DNA from: Candidatus Latescibacteria bacterium 4484_7
GTDB lineage: Bacteria > Krumholzibacteriota > Krumholzibacteriia > Krumholzibacteriales > Krumholzibacteriaceae
Assembly (NCBI GenBank): GCA_002085285.1
Contig: NATK01000129.1
Location: 1-5,052, forward strand
Reading direction: 5' to 3'
Length of the DNA: 5,052 nt
The position numbers and the translations under genes were made by a program. How positions within the stretch are numbered: the stretch's first letter is position 1; each line of letters starts with the position of its first letter. Below the pieces are notes generated by a model. It searched no databases. It was not told the origin of the DNA and worked only from the letters and a program-made list of their open reading frames with translations. This document shows, piece by piece, positions 1 through 5,052 of this stretch.

Positions 1-1268
1 AATTCAACCATTGCCCTTACCAGGTATTCTGCAGCCAAAATCCTGGGCTCTATAGGGAGTTCTTGTTTTTCCATCTTTTTGTAGTGCTCGACGGCTTGTT
101 TGTATGCCGCTGCCGCCGCATCCTTTTCACCCTTTTTCAGGTAGTTTTTCATGATTCTGATCGGTGCCTCGAACCCTTCGAGGCTTGTGGGATAGTTGGA
201 ATAGATCGACTTGTAACGGAGCGATGCCTCGACCCATTTATTTTGAGATTCGTCGATCTCCGCAATGTTCCATTCAGCCTCGATGGCCGCGGGGCTGTTC
301 GTGGGATACTCCTTTAGTACCTTTTCGTAGAGCTTCGTTGCTTCCTCGGTTTTGCCTCTCGCTCTGTCAATGCCTGCTGCGGCGAGGAGGGCAAGCGGAG
401 CTTCGTTGCTCTCTGGAAATTTTTTGTATATCTTCATGAATCTTTCATAGGCAAGCGACTTGTCACCTTTGCCGTCTCTGTATATTCTCGCAATGATAAA
501 CTCTATCGCCGGCGCCTCTTCCGGGCCCGCCTCTTTCTCTATATCTTCAGCCCATTGCAGTGCCCTGTCCCAGCGTTTCCCCTCCAGGTATGCGGTCAGG
601 AGGTTGAGACGTGTTGCCTTGAGCAAGGTCGTATCGCTGGCACTCGACAGGATCTTGTTGTAAAGATTTTCGGCCTTTTTTAGCCATTGGGCACTCCCGG
701 CCATGTCGCCTGCGTCTCTCGTGAGCTGGGCAAGTTTCAAAGGGGCGGTGAAATAGCTGCTGTTCATCGAGGGCGCCCTGCTCAAATCGATCTCTTTGAG
801 AAATTCGTTGTAGAACTGTTCGTAGTAATTGATCGCTTCGTTCTTCTTCTGCATCTCCTCCGAGATTGCTGCGATTGAGTAGAGGGCGTTTCCCCTCGCA
901 TCGGGGAAATTGTCTGCTATAGCTGCAGCCTTTTTGAACTCGATTATCGACGAATCGAGCAATCCTGCCCTGTAATCGAGCTCTGCGAGGTCCATCTGAG
1001 CGGAAACTACGATCCCGTCTATTTCCCTGGAGTCGGATCTCGAGTTTGAAAAGTCGTTTATCAATCTCTGATATTCACGTTTCGTTCTCTCGAAGAAATC
1101 CTCGTTGAATCTGCTCCCGACGAGCTCGTTTTTCATCTTTCTCGCCTTGAAGAGCCTTTGCTCGGCCTTGTACGCCATGCTTTCGTTTTTCCCTGAGCAG
1201 GAAAAGATGACGAGAAGCACGAAGACTCCGCCCAGTAAACATAGGCACGTCGCTTTCACCTTCTTCAT
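1..1268 (-). CDS. TPR-repeat lipoprotein, C-terminus beyond window
   Basis: This reading frame stays open from ATG at 1268 to the left edge of the window (at least 422 residues), so the C-terminus is missing. The N-terminus has basic residues (MKKVK), a hydrophobic stretch (about 9-23) and Cys24 in the context VIFSC. That reads as a lipoprotein signal peptide, although Phe at -2 is unusual for a lipobox. The mature part is almost all helical. Repeats of about 34-38 residues fit the TPR pattern: roughly 250-285, 288-322 (ending LYEKVLKEYP), 325-361 (ending RYKSIYSNYP) and 363-398, with weaker helical pairs from about 60 to 240. TPR lipoproteins usually act as periplasmic or outer-membrane scaffolds in export or polysaccharide assembly. 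The start is supported by GGAGG at 1277-1273, four bases from ATG. The gene lies 71 bp after the membrane-protein gene with no terminator between, so it is probably the last known member of the exosortase operon. PrsT of PEP-CTERM systems is also a TPR lipoprotein, but I cannot show this is its orthologue. Confidence 0.85.
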   Translation of the reverse strand, partial: MKKVKATCLCLLGGVFVLLVIFSCSGKNESMAYKAEQRLFKARKMKNELVGSRFNEDFFERTKREYQRLINDFSNSRSDSREIDGIVVSAQMDLAELDYRAGLLDSSIIEFKKAAAIADNFPDARGNALYSIAAISEEMQKKNEAINYYEQFYNEFLKEIDLSRAPSMNSSYFTAPLKLAQLTRDAGDMAGSAQWLKKAENLYNKILSSASDTTLLKATRLNLLTAYLEGKRWDRALQWAEDIEKEAGPEEAPAIEFIIARIYRDGKGDKSLAYERFMKIYKKFPESNEAPLALLAAAGIDRARGKTEEATKLYEKVLKEYPTNSPAAIEAEWNIAEIDESQNKWVEASLRYKSIYSNYPTSLEGFEAPIRIMKNYLKKGEKDAAAAAYKQAVEHYKKMEKQELPIEPRILAAEYLVRAMVE

Positions 1269-1339
1269 TTTTCCTCCGTTCGATTTTTCAATTCGATCGA
1301 TTGTTTTATGCTTTTTTCATCATTTGATCGATGCCTTTT

Positions 1340-2173
1340 TCAACTCCTTTTTTCATTTCCGCCGATCGATTCGCTGAAGAGAATGGTTGTTCCCCCTATC
1401 AATACATATAGAGAAATGAATTCGATCAGCTCACTCGCGAATTGAAGTTGAATGAGAAACTCGGGCGACAGACGAAACGCAATGACCGTCGTTTTCATCT
1501 CGAGCAGTGTTATCGGCAAGGAAATGAGGAAGGGCACGGTGACGATCGTCAGCCCTTCTATGTAGTTTTTAAGTCCCATTCGCACCGACTTTGAAAATGC
1601 CGATAATGGAGATGCATTTTTTAGGACGATGAAGGGGATGATGAAGATTATCAAGGGTTGAATGAGAAGACCTGCTATGCCGCTCACGAGGGCCCCCTTC
1701 GTGCTCGAAGTGAATAGGGAGCCTTTGATAATCAACGTTGGCAGACTCATTGCGATGAAAAGGAAGATCGACGAGAATATTGCGCCGGCGACGAGCTTGG
1801 GATATTTCGAGACGCTGCCGGAAAAGGCTTCGCCGAGTTTTATGCTAGAATGTCTGTACAAGGAGAATACGAGCATGATCGTCATTGCTTCGGCGACTAC
1901 GAGGATGAATACGTCGAACAAGAAATCCAATCTGCTGAGTATCGTACCGATATTGATAAGGAAATCCGGATAATGAGCCAGGTCTTTGCCATTCAGTCCT
2001 TCGACGAAAATCGCCCAGAACGATGTGAACGGCTCGGTTGGAGTGTTTATATAGACGATCGTTACGAGTATCTTAAATGCGAGATAGAGGAGCAGAGGCA
2101 TCAGCACGGCAAAATGTCCTACAAATGTAAGGGAGTCTCCTATTGACTTCAATCCTCTTGTAATTCTTCTCAA
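1340..2173 (-). CDS. Six-helix integral membrane protein of unknown function
   Basis: I do not recognise a named family for this 277-aa protein. Hydrophobic segments lie at about 18-41, 83-106, 127-149, 163-184, 206-226 and 247-267, giving about six membrane helices. A loop of about 40 residues follows helix 1. Between helices 4 and 5, the segment PFIVLKNASPLSAFSKSVRM resembles the 'VVLE.....AL.RSW.L..G' element of DUF975/YciC-like or glycerophosphodiesterase-type membrane domains. That likeness is from memory and weak. No catalytic motif is visible. The start is TTG at 2173, preceded by AAGGAG at 2187-2182 with an 8-base gap. TTG overlaps the epsI stop as TTGA, so translation is probably coupled. 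An ATG just upstream is in another frame, and the first in-frame ATG (residue 25) would cut into helix 1. Its place between epsI and a TPR lipoprotein suggests a role in sorting or in handling the sorted proteins; this is inference. Confidence 0.85.
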   Translation of the reverse strand: MRRITRGLKSIGDSLTFVGHFAVLMPLLLYLAFKILVTIVYINTPTEPFTSFWAIFVEGLNGKDLAHYPDFLINIGTILSRLDFLFDVFILVVAEAMTIMLVFSLYRHSSIKLGEAFSGSVSKYPKLVAGAIFSSIFLFIAMSLPTLIIKGSLFTSSTKGALVSGIAGLLIQPLIIFIIPFIVLKNASPLSAFSKSVRMGLKNYIEGLTIVTVPFLISLPITLLEMKTTVIAFRLSPEFLIQLQFASELIEFISLYVLIGGTTILFSESIGGNEKRS

Positions 2174-2859
2174 TGGTCATTCTCCTTCGCACTAAGAACG
2201 TCCTCGATGCTTTCAGAAGCCTTTTCGGCAAAATCCATGAGTTCTTTCAATGATTCTTTGACGTTGCCCCGACCCGTTATGTCTATAGAAAACCTGATGA
2301 ATGCGACCCCGTGAGATCTGCCGAGAAATGCATTTTTCATCTCGTACCATTTGAGAGCGAATTCGTTCGTTATGATTCTGTGTGCGTTTTCGAACCAGTA
2401 TAGAACAAGTCTTTTCTGACGACCATTCGAAATTAGGAGGTATTTAACGTTTTCTCTCTGCCCCGATAGAGTGAGCTTCGCAGTTCTTTCCCGTGTTACA
2501 TCCCATCCTGATCCGGGGTAGCAGTGTTTGGGCGAGTGGATCTGAGAATTTTCCTGTTGTGTCTTGAAGTATCCTATAAGCAAAGTTATTTCCTCTCCCG
2601 TACGGTTCCGGTAGATCCTCACCAGTGACTCGTCGACGCCGAGGACCTCGATCTCTTCCCGTGGTAGGGACCTTTCTTCGCTCGCAAAGCCCAGAATCTC
2701 TGTGGGAATCCTTTCGAGGTCGGGGAGGGAGGGCGAAGCAGGTCTCGCAAATCTAATATGGTATGAATAGACGATCAGCGCCAGAATGACAATTGATATT
2801 GCTATCAATCTTTTATTTTCGGATTCTTGCATCTCTCTATTCATCTTTATCCCAGTCAT
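2170..2859 (-). CDS. epsI: EpsI family exosortase-associated protein
   Basis: This 229-aa protein belongs to the EpsI family (DUF3485), found next to or fused to exosortases. One membrane helix at about 17-33 anchors it with the rest outside the cytoplasm. The family hallmark HSPKHCYPGSGW is at 108-119, including Cys113 and Trp119. It is preceded by a strand-rich region (ITLLIGYFKTQQ, 91-102) and followed by the conserved-looking LVLYWF (151-156) and RSHGVAFIRFSI (181-192). The C-terminal 30 residues are a charged helix. The biochemical role of EpsI is not settled; it is thought to assist exosortase function or exopolysaccharide-linked sorting. ATG at 2859 is chosen because GAGG lies at 2870-2867, seven bases upstream; ATG codons at residues 6 and 10 have weaker signals. 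The gene begins 53 bases after the exosortase stop and overlaps the next gene by four bases, so it is the middle of one operon. Confidence 0.93.
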   Translation of the reverse strand: MTGIKMNREMQESENKRLIAISIVILALIVYSYHIRFARPASPSLPDLERIPTEILGFASEERSLPREEIEVLGVDESLVRIYRNRTGEEITLLIGYFKTQQENSQIHSPKHCYPGSGWDVTRERTAKLTLSGQRENVKYLLISNGRQKRLVLYWFENAHRIITNEFALKWYEMKNAFLGRSHGVAFIRFSIDITGRGNVKESLKELMDFAEKASESIEDVLSAKENDH

Positions 2860-2912
2860 GAATCATCCTCGTGGTTCGTTTGCTGAATGTCTTCGCATTC
2901 GTGCACGGCTTA

Positions 2913-3812
2913 TTATCGGATTCCTTTGCCCCTTTTCCCCGGCGCTCCTTTTTTGTTCCGCTCGATCCATCTGACAATGAGAGCCGTGACGATCAGGAAT
3001 AGCAACCCGAAGCTGAAGACGATCAGCCCGGAGATTTCGTGCATAGTTCCCTCGGCAAATTCAGGCCCGACGAACACTGCGCCTAAAGCCGTCACGACGA
3101 GCCTTATCACATTTGCAAAAACTGCGGAGGGAACAGCCATAGCAACGAGAATGGCTTTGCCTGTCAGAGATATCTCCATGAACGCTGCCATTATGAGAGC
3201 AAGCGTTATCATAGTCATCAGAGATCTCAAACCGCTGCAAGCCGCCACGACTTCGAGCGTATAGTTCGGCAGTATGAGCACGTTCCCCTTTCTTATGACG
3301 CTTACATTGATTGTGTGCAGCAAGCCTGCACTCAGCTTTGCACTCATCAGCTGCAGAGGGAATGTGAGCTTGTAGTATATGATGTAGGGGAGAGGTATCA
3401 TGAAGAATAGGAATACGAGCGGGAATAGCAGTAGCCTCGTAAACTCTTTGCCTTTCAGGAGCAGCGAAAGGCCGAGAAGCATAAATGGAATAGAGAGGCG
3501 GCTCGTGAAGAGCTCGCTTGCAGCGGTTCCGCCTATAAGAAGAACTGAGGCGATCGTCAGCATTGTGATGCCTGATAGTTTCGCATCCTTCCATTTGGCC
3601 GATGCAATAGCGCCGCGCTTCGAATAGACGAGATATGCAGATATGATTGGGATCAATATGCCATGCCTGTAGTTCGGATCGGCCATCCACTGTTTGACAA
3701 GCGGGATGACAATCGGGATGTAGAGAACGATAAGCTCGATTGCGACAAGGGTGGTGAGGATCCTCCTGGTTGTTTCGCCGGATCTTTTTTCTGTGAACGG
3801 CACGTTGTTCAA
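2913..3812 (-). CDS. xrt: Exosortase (EpsH/Xrt family transpeptidase)
   Basis: This 299-aa polytopic membrane enzyme recognises the C-terminal PEP-CTERM signal of exported proteins and is thought to cleave and transfer them, much as sortase does. The catalytic residues of the exosortase/archaeosortase family are all present: Cys192 in VVAACSGLRS, Arg237 in FANVIRLV and His258 in MHEISG. Other family signatures are DPNYRHGILIPII (45-57), FFMIPLPYIIYYKLTFPLQL (136-155) and VIRKGNVLILPNYTLEVV (172-189). About eight hydrophobic segments fill residues 20-282, and a basic tail (ERNKKGAPGKRGKGIR) ends the protein. The first codon is TTG at 3812, supported by GGGGAG at 3823-3818 five bases upstream; the first in-frame ATG is at residue 43, too late. 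It leads the operon with epsI, a membrane protein and a TPR lipoprotein, behind a sigma-54-type promoter. The substrate gene lies just upstream. EpsI is a separate gene here, not a C-terminal fusion. I cannot assign the Xrt subclass. Confidence 0.95.
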   Translation of the reverse strand: MNNVPFTEKRSGETTRRILTTLVAIELIVLYIPIVIPLVKQWMADPNYRHGILIPIISAYLVYSKRGAIASAKWKDAKLSGITMLTIASVLLIGGTAASELFTSRLSIPFMLLGLSLLLKGKEFTRLLLFPLVFLFFMIPLPYIIYYKLTFPLQLMSAKLSAGLLHTINVSVIRKGNVLILPNYTLEVVAACSGLRSLMTMITLALIMAAFMEISLTGKAILVAMAVPSAVFANVIRLVVTALGAVFVGPEFAEGTMHEISGLIVFSFGLLFLIVTALIVRWIERNKKGAPGKRGKGIR

Positions 3813-3880
3813 TCTTACTCCCCGTTTAGGTCTAAGATATTGTATATCCTGTTATGGCTTTGATTACAAGGAGAATGAAA

Positions 3881-3896
3881 AGCAAGAGAAGTGCCA
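3881..3896 (-). promoter_or_regulatory. Sigma-54 (-24/-12) promoter for the exosortase operon
   Basis: On the minus strand the sequence TGGCACTTCTCTTGCT matches the sigma-54 consensus TGGCACG-N4-TTGCW at every defined position but one (T instead of G). The invariant GG (3895-3894) and GC (3883-3882) are separated by exactly 10 bases. Counting from the -12 cytosine at 3882, transcription would start near 3870. That leaves a leader of about 58 bases before the TTG start at 3812. Such promoters need an ATP-driven enhancer-binding activator. The strength of this call is the consensus fit, the correct strand and the position in front of the operon. Confidence 0.75.
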
Positions 3897-4024
3897 CGTT
3901 TGGATTTTGAGACCGATAGCAAGGAGGGGACGGTTGAATCAGAAGTCTGGGTACGCTCCTCCGGGGGATTCGGCAATTCAGGCATTGGAAAAAGCCAAGA
4001 GAAGGGAGTGGGATAAGGGGAAAT

Positions 4025-4056
4025 AAAAAGGCAGGCGCCAAGATGGCGCCTGCCTT
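4025..4056 (-). terminator. Rho-independent terminator of the PEP-CTERM gene
   Basis: A perfect 12-bp inverted repeat (AAGGCAGGCGCC, 4028-4039, paired with 4045-4056) encloses a five-base loop (4040-4044). On the minus strand the stem is followed by TTTTTATTT at 4029-4021, a good U-tract for an intrinsic terminator. It begins 22 bases after the stop codon of the PEP-CTERM gene. On the plus strand the run after the stem is not T-rich, so it works mainly for minus-strand transcripts. It separates the substrate gene from the exosortase operon, in agreement with the second promoter found downstream. Confidence 0.9.
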
Positions 4057-4078
4057 ATGGGATAATAAGAAGGAGTAC

Positions 4079-4798
4079 CTACTTCTTTTTTCTTCTTATG
4101 ATCGGAACGAGTCCAAGAAGACCCAATCCGAGCAGACTCAAGGTCCCAGGTTCCGGCGTTGCAAAGTAGGAGGAATCATAGCCCGGCGGGTTTGTGAATG
4201 TTCTGCCTCTCGAGTTCACGCCAACTGCATCGAAATGAGCCCAATCGTAACCTCTTACCACGATATTGAGCAGAATCTCGTCTCCCCATCCGGGGCTCAT
4301 GATACGACCGTGATTGTAATGCATAGCATTGATCTGGTCGTTGTCTATGACGCCTATATTGGTAAAGTTGAATTTGCCGAATCTAGAAGGACGGTGCCAC
4401 CTCAGATAACCGGCCGGGCTGACGTCCCCGGGTACGGCATCGAGATAGTCGGAGAATGTCTGAACCTCTACTCCATTTATCCACACCTGCCCGCTCTGTT
4501 TCTTGGGTACAGAGATTACGACATAGGTGTTCAGATAGTCGTATCTGGGCTGACCCTGGTGACATCCCAAGAAGTTGCTGTTCCATCTCGAAGCACTCGG
4601 GGAATAACGCCTCCAATAGCCAACCACCTTAAGATCGAAGTTCTGGTTGTTCGTGACCCATGAAGATCTGTCAAGACCGTATCTCCAATGATACTTTGAT
4701 CCGACGATATAGGTTTGAAGTCTCGGAGCCGCAAAGGCCGTTGCCGCGATCGAGAGCATCAAAATCGATGTAACTGCAATGATGACCAGTCTTTTCAT
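4079..4798 (-). CDS. PEP-CTERM sorting-signal secreted protein
   Basis: This 239-aa protein is a clear exosortase substrate. Residues 1-23 form a Sec signal peptide (MKRLVIIAV... ending AFA, cleavage likely before Ala24). The C-terminus has the full tripartite PEP-CTERM signal: PEP at 215-217, a hydrophobic helix at about 219-234 (LSLLGLGLLGLVPII) and a basic tail RRKKK at 235-239. The mature region (about 190 residues) is rich in Tyr, Trp, Gly and Asn, looks like a beta-rich extracellular domain, and has only one Cys (79). Blocks such as GKFNFTNIGVIDND (141-154) and YDWAHFDAVGV (184-194) recall the 'choice-anchor N' group of PEP-CTERM proteins, but this is from memory and uncertain. The ATG at 4798 has AAGGAG at 4810-4805, six bases upstream. 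The gene is a single transcription unit with its own sigma-54-type promoter and terminator, directly upstream of the exosortase operon. Its likely fate is membrane retention, then processing and surface or matrix release. Confidence 0.93.
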   Translation of the reverse strand: MKRLVIIAVTSILMLSIAATAFAAPRLQTYIVGSKYHWRYGLDRSSWVTNNQNFDLKVVGYWRRYSPSASRWNSNFLGCHQGQPRYDYLNTYVVISVPKKQSGQVWINGVEVQTFSDYLDAVPGDVSPAGYLRWHRPSRFGKFNFTNIGVIDNDQINAMHYNHGRIMSPGWGDEILLNIVVRGYDWAHFDAVGVNSRGRTFTNPPGYDSSYFATPEPGTLSLLGLGLLGLVPIIRRKKK

Positions 4799-4866
4799 AA
4801 CCTACTCCTTCCAATTGTCGAAAAATCTTATAATTCTTACTGTTTTTTCCGTCGTTCCAAACAAAC

Positions 4867-4882
4867 TGCAACAAGCGTGCCC
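4867..4882 (-). promoter_or_regulatory. Sigma-54 (-24/-12) promoter for the PEP-CTERM gene
   Basis: The minus strand reads GGGCACGCTTGTTGCA, which matches TGGCACG-N4-TTGCA at all positions except the first. The key GG (4881-4880) and GC (4869-4868) are 10 bases apart. With the -12 cytosine at 4868, transcription would begin near 4856 and give a leader of about 58 bases, the same as in the exosortase operon. No better sigma-70 promoter was seen in this stretch. The consensus fit is slightly better in the spacer-side G than at the exosortase promoter. Confidence 0.78.
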
Positions 4883-4936
4883 ACGCCTTCTTATTGTTAA
4901 CTTATTTATTTACAGATGGTTATAAAAGGCTACCTC

Positions 4937-4964
4937 TGGGTGAAATTACCCAATTTCAAAATTG
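4937..4964. repeat. Overlapping inverted repeats, candidate activator site
   Basis: Three nested dyads sit here: TGGGT-N6-ACCCA (4937-4952), TGAAATT-N4-AATTTCA (4941-4958) and CAATTT-N2-AAATTG (4951-4964). Their centres are about 85-100 bases upstream of the predicted start of the PEP-CTERM transcript, where enhancer-binding activators of sigma-54 promoters often bind. The symmetry is seen directly; the binding role is inference. The region is AT-rich, so part of the symmetry could be chance. Confidence 0.4.
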
Positions 4965-5031
4965 TAAAATATTCCGACACTATTCGGGTGATGCATGGCG
5001 TTGTATGCGGGCTTTGGGTGCATTGAATAGG

Positions 5032-5052
5032 GTATATAAAAATCGGCGCCTT
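5032..5052 (-). terminator. Possible terminator tail of an off-window upstream gene
   Basis: Read on the minus strand, the window opens with AAGGCGCCGATTTTTATATA: a GC-rich half-arm followed by five T. This looks like the descending arm and U-tract of an intrinsic terminator whose other arm lies beyond the right edge. It shares the GGCGCC core with the terminator of the PEP-CTERM gene. Because the partner arm is not in the window, the pairing cannot be tested here. Confidence 0.3.

Noticed and set aside
1269..1339. Possible small leader peptide or terminator between the membrane protein and TPR lipoprotein genes
   Set aside because: The only frame is a five-codon ATGATG start to TAA, and no GC-rich stem with a T-run is present.
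3061..3690. Minus-strand 209-codon frame overlapping the exosortase
   Set aside because: It is an out-of-frame shadow rich in Cys, His and Arg, lying wholly within the exosortase coding region.
3841..3869. Sigma-70-like pair TTGTAA-17-TATACA upstream of the exosortase (minus strand)
   Set aside because: Each hexamer matches only 4 of 6 positions, in AT-rich sequence. The sigma-54 site just upstream is a far better match, though a weak secondary promoter cannot be excluded.
3813..4020. Possible riboswitch (for example a cyclic di-GMP type) in the exosortase leader
   Set aside because: The predicted leader from the sigma-54 start is only about 58 bases, and I saw neither the conserved core nor a convincing paired structure.
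3751..4026. Plus-strand 91-codon open frame ending before the terminator
   Set aside because: It begins inside the exosortase gene on the opposite strand, crosses the promoter region and shows no recognisable protein features.
3832..4041. Minus-strand 69-codon open frame between the PEP-CTERM gene and the exosortase
   Set aside because: It would start inside the terminator stem, has no ribosome site, is proline/leucine-rich low-quality sequence, and runs through the sigma-54 promoter.
4043..4663. Plus-strand 206-codon open frame opposite the PEP-CTERM gene
   Set aside because: The minus strand encodes a full signal peptide, PEP-CTERM tail and ribosome site. This frame has none of these and starts in the terminator hairpin.

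Overview
The window looks like part of a Gram-negative bacterial chromosome carrying a protein-sorting locus of the exosortase/PEP-CTERM type. This is inferred from the exosortase, the EpsI partner, a PEP-CTERM substrate and a lipoprotein, all typical of bacteria with an outer membrane that make exopolysaccharide. Mixed base composition, frequent TTG starts and -24/-12 promoters fit a proteobacterium (deltaproteobacterial-like lineages are possible), but the species cannot be named from the sequence. All supported genes lie on the minus strand. I found no convincing plus-strand gene, tRNA, rRNA, insertion sequence or CRISPR array. No gene-free stretch exceeds 300 bases.

Read in the direction of transcription (right to left): (1) 5052-4799 is a regulatory region. 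It has a possible terminator tail from an off-window gene, overlapping inverted repeats around 4937-4964 and a near-consensus sigma-54 promoter at 4867-4882. (2) 4798-4079 encodes a secreted 239-aa PEP-CTERM protein, closed by a perfect 12-bp stem terminator at 4056-4025. (3) 4020-3813 holds a second, independent sigma-54 promoter at 3896-3881. (4) 3812-2913 is a 299-aa exosortase with all three catalytic residues and a TTG start. (5) 2859-2170 is an EpsI-family protein. (6) 2173-1340 is a six-helix membrane protein of unknown function, overlapping epsI by four bases (TTGA). (7) 1268 to beyond base 1 is a TPR lipoprotein cut by the window edge.

A working model: the substrate and the sorting enzyme are separate transcription units, each behind a -24/-12 promoter. 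In both, the -12 cytosine lies exactly 70 bases before the start codon. Both units would then be switched on together by an enhancer-binding protein such as the PrsR regulators known from PEP-CTERM systems. The PEP-CTERM protein is exported by its signal peptide, held in the inner membrane by its C-terminal helix, and cleaved or transferred by the exosortase with EpsI. The unknown membrane protein and the TPR lipoprotein, in the same apparent operon, are candidate extra parts of the sorting or surface-delivery machinery.
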